The notes under the pieces: model-generated
Seen by the model: only the letters and a program-made list of their open reading frames with translations
Told to the model about the DNA's origin: nothing
Database searches by the model: none
Position numbers and translations under genes: made by a program
In this document: piece after piece, positions 1 to 7,602 of the stretch
How the letters are laid out: each line of letters begins with the position of its first letter
How positions within the stretch are numbered: the stretch's first letter is position 1
NCBI GenBank assembly: GCA_009916335.1
Contig: SAAR01000084.1
Coordinates: forward strand, 1 to 11,761
Direction of reading: 5' to 3'
DNA length: 11,761 nt
From: Erysipelotrichia bacterium
GTDB taxonomy: Bacteria; Bacillota_I; Bacilli_A; Erysipelotrichales; Erysipelotrichaceae

Positions 1-14
1 ACGTCCTCCTGGGT

Positions 15-36
15 ATGTTTTTGTGGTTAAAAACAT
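15..36. repeat. AT-rich inverted repeat (8-bp arms)
   Basis: Arms ATGTTTTT (15-22) and AAAAACAT (29-36) are exact reverse complements around a 6-base loop. It lies just left of the probable terminator at 47-69, in the intergenic leader of gene 1. It has no T-run after it, so it is not a good terminator itself. It could be a protein-binding dyad or chance in AT-rich DNA. Confidence 0.3.
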
Positions 37-46
37 TGTACCGTAA

Positions 47-69
47 AAAGGGCTGTTACATGGCCTTTT
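47..69 (+). terminator. Probable terminator of an upstream gene
   Basis: AAAGGGCTG and TGGCCTTTT can pair over nine positions, including three G-U pairs, around the loop TTACA. The 3' arm runs into a T-rich stretch (TTTTAACTTTT). This fits a modest rho-independent terminator for a gene entering from the left edge. The A-run on the 5' side means it could also work weakly on the other strand. The G-U pairs keep confidence moderate. Confidence 0.4.
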
Positions 70-168
70 AACTTTTACACAATTATATGGACTTTATCAT
101 ATTTGTCGTAATTTATCAGAAAACTTAATTTAGAGCATAACAAAAAGAAAATTTTATGGAGAGTTTAT

Positions 169-1329
169 ATGAAAGCATACGAACTGCAAGAGGAAATTGA
201 AAAATTGATTTTGAGTAGACGAGAAGATGATTATTGGGACTTCAAAGAAAAGCATCACTCTAATACTGCCGATTTATTGCACGATATTATCTGTATGGCC
301 AATAATCGTGCTGATAGAGACGCTTATATTATATATGGGGTTGTAGATAAAAATGGTAATGTCATCGGTGTAGAATCTGATCCGGGGCGTAGAAATCAGC
401 AAGAAATTATAAATCAATTAAAAAGCAAAAAATTCGTTTCCGGCATTCGTCCTCGTATCGAATTAAGGACCCTCAATATCCAAGCTCATGAAATCGATGT
501 ACTTATAGTTAAAAATACGTCAGATACGCCCTATTATTTAATAGAAGATTATAAGGATCAGGGGCGGAGTGTACGAGCCTATCATATTTATACAAGAGTC
601 TGCGATACAAATACTGATATTGATAAGAGCGCTGACATTGATCATACAGAGTATTTATGGAAAAAGAGGTTTGGTTTGACTACAGTTCCATTGGAACGTT
701 TCACGAAAAAGTTGAAAAATAAAGAAGAATGGATTAGAGAGGAAGCCTTTTATTATAACAAATATAATCCAGAGTATACTATCGTATTTGAGGATGAAGA
801 AGATTTCGAACGAGGAGTTCCCGAATTTTATGCATACGCAATGTATAACTCTTCCGTTAATTATGGATACATTAATGTGAAATATTTTGAGACGCGTCTA
901 TATGGAAGACAAATTGTTACTTTAGATGGTGGTCGTTTTACAACAACTGTACCAGAATGGGGATTTTTAAGTTTTGGCAGATATAAAGGGGAGGTTACTT
1001 ACTCCTTTAAATATTATCTAAAAAATGATATTTCGTATTTGATTCACAAATTTTTGCTTAGAGAAGATAGTGAAGAAGCGAAGTATGCGTGTGAACGATT
1101 TTATGAGGTTATCCTTATATTTGAGGATGAGATGGAAAAAGATGATTTTATATCATTTATTTATTGTAAGAAGGAAGATGTGATAAAAAGAGTCGAACAG
1201 CTTTCTAAAAAGTATAGCTGGATTGAAGCAGAGAATAAACGATCGCGGGAAGAGATTATTACAAGGCTAAAAGCGGGTATTGTGCTTAATGAAATGTTGG
1301 TAGAGTTTCGTCAATTAGAATTAGGCTAA
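169..1329 (+). CDS. AlbA_2/Schlafen-like domain protein
   Basis: 386-residue protein of unknown exact function. Residues about 10-125 match the AlbA_2 (Schlafen AlbA_2, formerly 'AAA_4/divergent ATPase') pattern: WDFKEKHH at 23-30, a helix with LLHDIICMANN at 36-46, then IIYGVVD and a GNVIGV turn (54-68), and a strand ending VLIVKNT. Annotation pipelines usually call such proteins 'ATP-binding' or 'transcriptional regulator', although the fold is related to Schlafen nucleases; D24, E27 and K28 are plausible nuclease-like acidic/basic residues, by inference only. The region after about residue 160 is rich in aromatic and charged residues and matches nothing I recognise. The start is supported by TGGAGAG (157-163) six bases upstream. 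No partner gene is coupled to it: the next gene is 191 bases away beyond a strong hairpin. Stand-alone AlbA_2 genes are frequent in accessory and defence regions, which fits the rest of this window. Domain call fairly sure; role unknown. Confidence 0.8.
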   Translation: MKAYELQEEIEKLILSRREDDYWDFKEKHHSNTADLLHDIICMANNRADRDAYIIYGVVDKNGNVIGVESDPGRRNQQEIINQLKSKKFVSGIRPRIELRTLNIQAHEIDVLIVKNTSDTPYYLIEDYKDQGRSVRAYHIYTRVCDTNTDIDKSADIDHTEYLWKKRFGLTTVPLERFTKKLKNKEEWIREEAFYYNKYNPEYTIVFEDEEDFERGVPEFYAYAMYNSSVNYGYINVKYFETRLYGRQIVTLDGGRFTTTVPEWGFLSFGRYKGEVTYSFKYYLKNDISYLIHKFLLREDSEEAKYACERFYEVILIFEDEMEKDDFISFIYCKKEDVIKRVEQLSKKYSWIEAENKRSREEIITRLKAGIVLNEMLVEFRQLELG

Positions 1330-1378
1330 TTATTATGCGACTGGGAATGTATTTTCTCATTTATAACGGACAAAAACA

Positions 1379-1420
1379 AGGCCGTGTGGCAGTTCACTAC
1401 AAAGAACAGCCACACGGCCT
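1379..1420 (-). terminator. Strong hairpin, best read as minus-strand terminator
   Basis: A perfect 12-bp stem (AGGCCGTGTGGC at 1379-1390 with GCCACACGGCCT at 1409-1420) continues past one A-A mismatch into GTTC/GAAC, leaving the 8-base loop ACTACAAA. Read on the minus strand the stem is followed by TTGTTTTTG, a classic terminator tail. On the plus strand the following bases (CTATGCTATGG) are poor in T, so termination of gene 1 is less certain though the RNA hairpin would still form. It would stop leftward transcription before gene 1. Confidence 0.65.
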
Positions 1421-1462
1421 CTATGCTATGGTGCTAATGGGAGAAGGTAATTTTGGATAGAG

Positions 1463-1490
1463 TTGCCATCGTGGTAGAATAAGATATAAG
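1463..1490 (+). promoter_or_regulatory. Candidate promoter of gene 2
   Basis: TTGCCA (1463-1468) and TATAAG (1485-1490) are separated by 16 bases, giving a sigma-A-like pair whose start site would fall near 1497, just ahead of the AAGGAG ribosome site (1505-1510). A perfect TATAAT lies at 1494-1499, but transcription from it would start at or inside the ribosome site and its -35 region is poor. Pattern reading only. Confidence 0.35.
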
Positions 1491-1520
1491 CTCTATAATT
1501 CCACAAGGAGATGACGGGAA

Positions 1521-2393
1521 ATGGAATGCGCATATAGTATTGACTATGAGGATGTAATTGATCCGGAAAAGGCTTGTGAACTATACCAGGAAAAAATAAT
1601 AACAGACCGAAGCAGTTTTTTATGTCCAGATTGCGGAATTCCTGTAACGTGTATTAATATCGATAAATATCAAAAAATTTGTAAAGTAAATCCTCACTTT
1701 AGAAAATTAGAAGACCATATTGCAGGTTGTTGCTTTGAGGAGAAAACCTGTAAATCAAGTGCGGAAACAGGGAAAGCAAGAGTCAAACGAATAGTCAATA
1801 ATGATAATGATGTATTTTTGACTGAAAGGCCCCAGCGAAGTTTTCAAAAGAAAACTAATAGCAATGCTAAATCAATAGATAATGCTTTTCAAGCATGTCG
1901 TAATCGCTTGCTTGGAGGTAATTCTCCCACAAGATACTCCGAATATTATACGATTGCTTCTCTCGTGTCGAAATTTGAGACTTATACAGAACAAGGAACT
2001 CTTTCTAACCACTCAATATTTATTAAGACATTTGAGATTGCGTATTCTGATTTATTCATAAAGATTACAGGCCAAGATATTGGAGCATTAAGTCAATATG
2101 CTAGAATTTACTATGGAAACGCTATTGTAACAGAGCATGACTCAGGTTACCGCATAGGGTATCGGAATCAGATCATTTTAAATGGCAATATGGTGAGACC
2201 ATCAATATTCATTTCGCATGACGTACTGGCAAAGCATGTTAGAGGACCCCATTGGCGAAACCAATTGGATGACTTAGCTAGATCAGCAAACGAAATTTTG
2301 TGTTACGTATATAGTAAACCTCGAATAAGTAAGGATAAATTTATAAACTTTTCACTTATCAATTTAGATTACCTTGACTTAAGAGAGGCCTAG
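1521..2393 (+). CDS. Uncharacterised protein with N-terminal zinc-finger-like motif
   Basis: 290-residue protein, function unknown. The N-terminal part has a probable zinc site: CPDC at 35-38, PHF with H59, H66, and CC at 70-71. The layout CxxCG...PHFR...H..GC resembles the small zinc knuckle seen in CoiA-like and other DNA-associated accessory proteins, but no CoiA nuclease part follows. Residues about 75-125 are lysine/asparagine/serine-rich and look like a linker. Residues about 135-288 form a second domain with alternating short strands (IYYGNAIV, YRIGYRNQIIL, SIFIS, FSLINLDYLDL) that could be a small beta-barrel such as an OB-like fold; this is inference from secondary structure only. 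The start is supported by AAGGAG ten bases upstream. It converges on gene 3 with a 25-base gap and no hairpin in between, so the two transcripts probably overlap. No membrane segment or signal peptide; cytoplasmic. Confidence 0.75.
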   Translation: MECAYSIDYEDVIDPEKACELYQEKIITDRSSFLCPDCGIPVTCINIDKYQKICKVNPHFRKLEDHIAGCCFEEKTCKSSAETGKARVKRIVNNDNDVFLTERPQRSFQKKTNSNAKSIDNAFQACRNRLLGGNSPTRYSEYYTIASLVSKFETYTEQGTLSNHSIFIKTFEIAYSDLFIKITGQDIGALSQYARIYYGNAIVTEHDSGYRIGYRNQIILNGNMVRPSIFISHDVLAKHVRGPHWRNQLDDLARSANEILCYVYSKPRISKDKFINFSLINLDYLDLREA

Positions 2394-2418
2394 TATACAG
2401 GAAAATATCTCGAACTAA

Positions 2419-4689
2419 TCATTCGTATTTTTGTAAACAACATTTTTTATACTTTTTTCCTGAGCCGCAGAGGCATGGGTCATTTCTACCAGGAATTTTT
2501 GTTCCAGGCAATAGAATCCCTGGTATATCATTTTGAACAAGAAGTTCCAACTGAGGATCTTTTTCCCAGTGATTGTCTTGCAAAATCGCTACTGTAATTA
2601 GATTATTATCCTCAACAACAATACCAAACCCAATTGCTTTGCGAACACGCCGTCTATATTTTTCAATGGCAATCCGTTTCTCAATATTCGCCTTAAGTTC
2701 TTCAGGCCGGTGACCATTTGAAACAACAATACAAATGACCAAGTCATTCGCGGCAGATACGAACCTCCGAAATTTCCCAAATGTAGGTGGTTGATTGCGT
2801 GCTAATTCAAGACCCTCGGCGAGAGCATTAAGCGCGGGGGAAGGCAAATCGAGGATGCAGAATGCAATCCACCTTGCGTCTTCTTGCGGTTGAATCCTAA
2901 GGTAAGATAGTAGAATCATTATTGCTTCAGGTACTTCAAGACATACCTTCGGAAGTTCTTCGGTACCAACCCAATGATAACGTGCCCATCTATCAATTTC
3001 ATCAGAATAGCCATCAAGTGCAAACATATTAAAACTATTGTTAGAATTATCCCAGAGTTGCCCATTTACGAAACGAGTGTCTAGGTATGCTCCGATCAAA
3101 TCTATTTCATCAGCGGATACCTCTGGAGAGACTTGATGAAGCTCAATTCTTTTTTCTATATAATGGAGAAAAACCTCTGGACCGGGAAAAAATTCCGAAA
3201 CGATTTCAAGGTCACTTTCGCTGATTGCAAAAGGATATTCGTTTCCTTTAAATAATCCAAGTGGTGTTAATGCCATAAGGCGCGTTGTGAGAGTTGCAAA
3301 TCCGTGGAGCGAAACAGTAAGATGGTATATTCGATGCAACTTATTTTTGTTTAAGTAAAGTTCGCGATTAGTACCACGTTCCTTAAGAACTGGTTGATCA
3401 ACAGATTCTATATATTTTCGTGCCCGGAGAGCTTGGTTAAAGGCATCCTCAATGTTTTGTTTCAGATCTGTGCGGAGTCTGCCGATATCGCCGAGTTGCC
3501 CTTCTAGACGGAATTGTTTTGCTTTTACTTCTACCAAGAGAAGAAAAGGTCCCCATACTACAGCGGCATCAAGCTCTGCCGTTCCGCCCGCTATATTATT
3601 GGGATCTGGGTAATCAAGGGTTCTATAAACTTGCCCATCAGGAAAGAGGTGGCTAAGATAGCCTACGACTCGATCTTCTAGCCATTTTGCTGCATATTTC
3701 TGATAGCGTTTGTCATAAAAATTTTGGTTTTGTCTTGCTATTTTATCATACGTTTCCCACAATACATCAAATGCATTTGAAATATCAATGAGGAGAACCC
3801 GACCATCTGGCAGTACATACAAAGGATGGTTGCGGATCTCGATTTGATTTGTTATTTGGGTTCGTTTTTCGGTAGTCAATCCAATGAGAGAAATTAACGC
3901 GTTCCATTCTTCTTCTGTGCAGGTAGGAGTTGCTTTGAGACGGTGAACTGGAACATGAATAAAGGAAGTCGCCCCGAACGATATATCGAATTTTTTAATG
4001 ATATGGCTTTTTATCGATTTTTTTGACCGATTACAAGAAGTAGTTTTTTTTAAGTGCTTTGAATGTACTATTGGACAGGTATTGTTAGCTATTTCTATAA
4101 CCGCATTCTCTTCAACTTGTAAAATAGTACTAAGTATGTCAACTGCCTTAGTTGGTGCTATCCCAACTTGTTGTGCAAACCAATCATCAAATCTACCTTG
4201 TACCTCTCTAATGCGTCGTTCAGTTTGAGGCGGGTAAGCATTACCTCTTACTATTTTGGCACGACCACAAATTGATCCTAAAAGTGAGTCTTTATTTTCT
4301 TGGGAATCGATTAATGACTTACCAGAATAGCTTAAGAGCAGATCCTCAAGTAGCATCTGACATTCTTCGATGTCTCCTTTCTTTAGAGTAGTCGAATCAA
4401 CGTCAATTATCTTATTTGAGGCATTTGAATTTCCAAAATAGGGATACAATTCATATGCCAGGAGTTCGGATTTTATTGAAACAGTTCCATAATTGGACTC
4501 TGTCATTTCTTCAGGTTTGCCAAACATGATTGAAGTCAACGTGGCAACAAAGAGCTCCACAGGGTCAGCATGTTCAAGCAGAGTAGTAAGACGACTTAGA
4601 CTGCGATGTCCAACTTCATCAATATTGGTTCGAAGTACTTCAATTATTTGAGATGAATCAAATTCTGGATCTTTATTTGGAGTAAGCAT
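2419..4689 (-). CDS. PD-(D/E)XK nuclease-like protein with C-terminal SEC-C motif
   Basis: 756 residues. Order of parts: a helical N-terminal region (1-330), a PD-(D/E)XK-type core (about 335-400) with E338, D374 and E387-V-K389 (AELD then LLLVEVKAK), a mixed region (about 400-720), and a SEC-C zinc motif at the extreme C-terminus (C739-x-C741 ... C750-C751 in GRNDPCLCGSGKKYKKCC). The core is expected to cut nucleic acid; the SEC-C tail is a zinc-binding module first seen in SecA and found on many unrelated proteins, so this is not a SecA protein. GGAG lies about eight bases ahead of the ATG. It is a full-length paralogue of gene 4 on the other side of the divergent intergenic region, sharing RGN (148-150), the nuclease spacing and an F.HYIE.R stretch near 507-514. 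The gene is visibly richer in G+C than gene 4 and the rest of the window, suggesting a separate origin. Target and partners unknown; a defence role is plausible from context. Confidence 0.8.
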   Translation of the reverse strand: MLTPNKDPEFDSSQIIEVLRTNIDEVGHRSLSRLTTLLEHADPVELFVATLTSIMFGKPEEMTESNYGTVSIKSELLAYELYPYFGNSNASNKIIDVDSTTLKKGDIEECQMLLEDLLLSYSGKSLIDSQENKDSLLGSICGRAKIVRGNAYPPQTERRIREVQGRFDDWFAQQVGIAPTKAVDILSTILQVEENAVIEIANNTCPIVHSKHLKKTTSCNRSKKSIKSHIIKKFDISFGATSFIHVPVHRLKATPTCTEEEWNALISLIGLTTEKRTQITNQIEIRNHPLYVLPDGRVLLIDISNAFDVLWETYDKIARQNQNFYDKRYQKYAAKWLEDRVVGYLSHLFPDGQVYRTLDYPDPNNIAGGTAELDAAVVWGPFLLLVEVKAKQFRLEGQLGDIGRLRTDLKQNIEDAFNQALRARKYIESVDQPVLKERGTNRELYLNKNKLHRIYHLTVSLHGFATLTTRLMALTPLGLFKGNEYPFAISESDLEIVSEFFPGPEVFLHYIEKRIELHQVSPEVSADEIDLIGAYLDTRFVNGQLWDNSNNSFNMFALDGYSDEIDRWARYHWVGTEELPKVCLEVPEAIMILLSYLRIQPQEDARWIAFCILDLPSPALNALAEGLELARNQPPTFGKFRRFVSAANDLVICIVVSNGHRPEELKANIEKRIAIEKYRRRVRKAIGFGIVVEDNNLITVAILQDNHWEKDPQLELLVQNDIPGILLPGTKIPGRNDPCLCGSGKKYKKCCLQKYE

Positions 4690-4737
4690 TAATATTTCTC
4701 CTTCGGTAATCCCCTAAGGGATGTTAATATCATCTTA

Positions 4738-4743
4738 GTTATA
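4738..4743 (-). promoter_or_regulatory. Weak candidate -10 element of gene 3
   Basis: On the minus strand this reads TATAAC, about 50 bases ahead of the gene 3 start codon. The position 17 bases further upstream reads ACACAT, a poor -35, and overlaps the dyad at 4761-4772. It may need an activator, or the true promoter may be elsewhere. Confidence 0.2.
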
Positions 4744-4760
4744 GGCATAAGGAATATTTC

Positions 4761-4772
4761 ATGTGTTCACAT
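4761..4772. repeat. Small dyad, possible operator
   Basis: ATGTG and CACAT are exact inverted arms around TT. It falls where the -35 region of gene 3 would be, a usual place for a repressor or activator site. Short enough to be chance. Confidence 0.25.
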
Positions 4773-4923
4773 AGGGTTGCTTCTTTAAAAAAACATTTAT
4801 TCCTTCAAAACAAGGTATTTAAAGTATCACAATCTGGTTGTCTGCTTAAAGAAGATGCTTATATGTTCTGAATATTAAGTGAGGACTAAACTAGACGTTG
4901 ATACATAAGAATGTTTTTTCTCG

Positions 4924-4937
4924 CCTTACGCATAAGG
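4924..4937. repeat. Near-palindrome upstream of the gene 4 promoter
   Basis: CCTTACGCATAAGG matches its own reverse complement at 12 of 14 positions and ends six bases before the -35 element of gene 4. Its right half, GCATAAGG, is repeated near the presumed promoter of gene 3 (4745-4752). This is a candidate binding site for a shared regulator. Confidence 0.3.
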
Positions 4938-4942
4938 TCCCT

Positions 4943-4971
4943 TAGACATAGAATCACTGTAATGTTAAAAT
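4943..4971 (+). promoter_or_regulatory. Promoter of gene 4, extended -10 type
   Basis: TAGACA (4943-4948) and TAAAAT (4966-4971) are spaced by exactly 17 bases, and TG at 4963-4964 sits one base before the -10, forming an extended -10 element. The start site would be near 4978, leaving a leader of a little over 100 bases before the gene 4 start codon. Confidence 0.5.
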
Positions 4972-5084
4972 ATAGGGAGATAATGATAGAACGGGATAAA
5001 TTAGTATGGAACCCTCAACAATTAGTGAAGTAACTACTTAGATAATCTACATAACGTGTGGATATTGTTAGGAGGAGGTTGTAA

Positions 5085-7526
5085 ATGCGTCGACAGAAAA
5101 ATGCTACCTACAAGCCAGATGAAATTATAACAACAGGTCCTTTTGGTTTTGCACGTTATGGGAGTAATGTAGTAATGAAAAACTTAATGAGTGATGAGCA
5201 ACATAATGAATTTGTGAAAAAAATGTCTGAGGAATTTCCCGAAATTTGCAAAAAAATTGATCAACAAACAGAAAAAATCAAACTAATAGTTCAAAAATGT
5301 GATCCGTTAAAATTACTACAATGTTCATATTTTAAATTATTTCACGCTGCCCTTGGAAAAACCTCTGAAGCTGATTTTACAGGCGAAGACATCATAGCAC
5401 AGCGAATGATCGATTATATACAAAGTGTTATTGCTGCTGTACCCCCGTCCACTCCAAAAACTGAATTCACTGAAGAAATTTGGAATAGTCTTTATAAAGA
5501 AGTAACAGAATTATATGCTTTAATAAATGGATCATACCATATTGCGAGAACTGCTCATGAGCAAATAACAAATCCAGACTATGACCATTCGATTGATGAA
5601 TTCTATGTTAAAGCACAATTGCTATGGACGAATGTGCGAGGAAACAGATATCAAATCCATGAAATACCTCACTTTAGAGATTTGTTATCTCCTCATGATT
5701 CGGCTTTTACTGAGCTTTTTGATATAACAATAGAAGATTTTTTAGTTGGGATAGAAAAAATAATAGCTTCTTTGACCATGGGATTAGGCGATACTCTAAA
5801 GGAAATGGAGTTGTTACGGCAGCAATCTTTAGAAAAGGCACAAGAAAAAATACTACAAGGTATTGAAGAAATTACGGATATTTCTACATTACTTAATGAT
5901 GTAATTAAAGCGAACGGGTGGCACAACTGGCGAGAGTCAATAGGTGGGCGCTTTTTTGGATATGATTTATTCGATGTAGGAAAAATAACTGGTTTTCCGG
6001 AAACGCTATTAAAAGAATTATCATGGGAACCCGGTCAGAACCAAGATTTTTATGCGTCTGGCAAATACGCTGGTTGGCCGTTAAGAATACTCCCAATCAA
6101 TATACGGCCATTCCTATGTATTGATGGTCATTATTACTGTTTTGACAAAATGAGTTTAATGGACACCCTATATAGAATTCTGCAACGGCTAATTATAAGG
6201 CTGAAACCCAACTATCAATCAGAATGGAACGATAAACAAAAAAAAGTTTCGGAAGATTTACCATTTGATCTTTTAAATAAAATATTACCAAGCGCCAAAT
6301 TTTATAAAAGTGTGTATTACCGCTGGAAAACGGGTAATACAGAAAAAATTCAGTGGTGTGAAAATGATGGAATTATTCTTTTTGACGATCATCTAATTAC
6401 TATTGAAGTAAAGGGAGGAGCATTTACTTATACCCCTCCTACTACAGATTTTGAAGCATATATAAATTCCGTAAAGAATTTATTATTAGCGCCAGCTACT
6501 CAGGGAAGTCGTTTTTTAAACTTTCTCGAAAGTGAAGAAGAAGTAACCATTTATGATGAGAACCATGAGCCAATTACGAAATTACGGCATGACATGTTCA
6601 GAGTAAAAATAGTTTGTTGTGTAACTTTAGACAATTTTACTACTTTTGCAGCTAGAGCGGAAAACCTGGGAGCATTGGGAGTCAATCTGACAGGAAAATA
6701 TATTTGGGCTATATCGGTTGATGATTTACGTGTATATGTAGATATATTTGACCTTCCTACAGTTTTTACTCATTTTATAGAAGTAAGACAGCGAGCATTT
6801 CATTCGGTTGCTGTTGATGTTGACGATGAACTTGATCATTTGGGGTTATATTTTAAATATAATCATTATGAAATTACAGCAGAGGAATTTATCAAAGATA
6901 AGGTTGTTTGGCACGGTTTTCGAGAGAAAATAGATGAATATTATCACCAAATGCTTCTTTCGCCTTCAAAGGCCGTCAGGCCAAGTCAATTGATCCCTCC
7001 GAGAGTTATAGAAATTATTAATCTTATAAATAATCAATTAAAGCCTGGTTGCTGCAAGGTTACTACTTCTATACTCGATTGTGATAACGAAACCAGGGAA
7101 AATATTGATCATGGTATTAACGATGTACTAAAGCAGCAACGTGTCAAGGGAAGAATGTTGCCACTCAGTTTATTCGGTGATGTAAAGATAACTATATTTT
7201 GCCATCAGCCGGGTATTAAGGAATTGGGGCAAGAGAAAATCAGAGAATATTCTTTAGCAACAATGGTACGAGCAAAAGATGAGACTCGATTATCCTTAGA
7301 ACTCTATTTTTCTGAGAACGATGTTTTGGAAAACGTTAACTATTATTATTATACACCTACAGATGTTGGCCTTGATGAGACTGATAAGTTAAATAAATTA
7401 TCCGAAGAATACGCTAAATCAAGAATTAGGTCATTCCTAAGTCAGACTGGACAGAACAAAGTTGGAAGAAATCAACCTTGTCCATGTGGTAGCGGGAAAA
7501 AATATAAACAATGTTGTGGTGGATAA
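5085..7526 (+). CDS. PD-(D/E)XK nuclease-like protein with C-terminal SEC-C motif (paralogue of gene 3)
   Basis: 813 residues. A long N-terminal helical region (1-350, coiled-coil-prone around 235-275, rich in E/K/Q) precedes a PD-(D/E)XK-type core: D428 in ENDGIILF and E441-V-K443 in TIEVKGG. The D-to-E distance, 13 residues, is the same as in gene 3. A middle/C-terminal region follows with VTLDNFTTFAAR (513-524) and VFTHFIEVR (560-568), which line up with LTVSLHGFATLTTR and VFLHYIEKR of gene 3. It ends in a SEC-C zinc motif with C799, C801, C810 and C811, spaced as in gene 3. RGN at 185-187 also matches gene 3 RGN at 148-150, so the kinship runs along the whole length. Start supported by AGGAGGAGG just upstream. 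Codon use is much more AT-rich than in gene 3. Gene 5 follows after 76 bases with no terminator, so they are probably co-transcribed. Expected to be a cytoplasmic nucleic-acid-cleaving enzyme; substrate and trigger unknown. Confidence 0.8.
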   Translation: MRRQKNATYKPDEIITTGPFGFARYGSNVVMKNLMSDEQHNEFVKKMSEEFPEICKKIDQQTEKIKLIVQKCDPLKLLQCSYFKLFHAALGKTSEADFTGEDIIAQRMIDYIQSVIAAVPPSTPKTEFTEEIWNSLYKEVTELYALINGSYHIARTAHEQITNPDYDHSIDEFYVKAQLLWTNVRGNRYQIHEIPHFRDLLSPHDSAFTELFDITIEDFLVGIEKIIASLTMGLGDTLKEMELLRQQSLEKAQEKILQGIEEITDISTLLNDVIKANGWHNWRESIGGRFFGYDLFDVGKITGFPETLLKELSWEPGQNQDFYASGKYAGWPLRILPINIRPFLCIDGHYYCFDKMSLMDTLYRILQRLIIRLKPNYQSEWNDKQKKVSEDLPFDLLNKILPSAKFYKSVYYRWKTGNTEKIQWCENDGIILFDDHLITIEVKGGAFTYTPPTTDFEAYINSVKNLLLAPATQGSRFLNFLESEEEVTIYDENHEPITKLRHDMFRVKIVCCVTLDNFTTFAARAENLGALGVNLTGKYIWAISVDDLRVYVDIFDLPTVFTHFIEVRQRAFHSVAVDVDDELDHLGLYFKYNHYEITAEEFIKDKVVWHGFREKIDEYYHQMLLSPSKAVRPSQLIPPRVIEIINLINNQLKPGCCKVTTSILDCDNETRENIDHGINDVLKQQRVKGRMLPLSLFGDVKITIFCHQPGIKELGQEKIREYSLATMVRAKDETRLSLELYFSENDVLENVNYYYYTPTDVGLDETDKLNKLSEEYAKSRIRSFLSQTGQNKVGRNQPCPCGSGKKYKQCCGG

Positions 7527-7602
7527 TTACTGGTGTAATGGGTCTTTTACATCGGGGGTCAGCCGGCAAATAACGGTTAAGGACAGAGAGGAGGCTGGTA
7601 TT

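Larger units (their letters stand above)
4690..5084. other. Divergent intergenic regulatory region
   Basis: 395 bases between the two divergent nuclease/SEC-C genes with no credible coding region. It holds the ribosome sites of both genes (TCTCCTT on the plus strand at 4697-4703 for gene 3; AGGAGGAGG just before gene 4), a good promoter for gene 4, a weaker one for gene 3, and several short dyads and repeats: GCATAAGG occurs at 4745-4752 and 4930-4937, and CTAAGGG at 4714-4720 recurs inverted as CCCTTAG at 4939-4945. The repeated words sit close to the two presumed promoters, so a shared regulator is possible, but words this short can recur by chance. Confidence 0.5.

Noticed and set aside
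1494..1499. Perfect TATAAT as the gene 2 promoter
   Set aside because: Transcription would begin at or within the AAGGAG site, and the -35 position reads GTGGTA; the pair at 1463-1490 fits better.
2428..2475. SecA protein annotation suggested by the SEC-C tail
   Set aside because: The SEC-C motif is a mobile zinc module; neither gene 3 nor gene 4 has SecA helicase motifs, and both have a PD-(D/E)XK-type core instead.
3998..4228. 76-residue plus-strand frame
   Set aside because: Lies wholly antisense to gene 3, has no ribosome site and reads as a shadow of it.
5007..5042. 11-residue frame (MEPSTISEVTT) in the gene 4 leader
   Set aside because: No good ribosome site ahead of it and no attenuator-type hairpins after it; likely chance.
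7462..7602. Longer start for the DUF4238 gene, overlapping the end of gene 4
   Set aside because: It would overlap gene 4 in another frame, the extra 47 residues do not resemble the family, and the ATG at 7603 has a strong ribosome site and is followed at once by the HYVPRFYL family opening.
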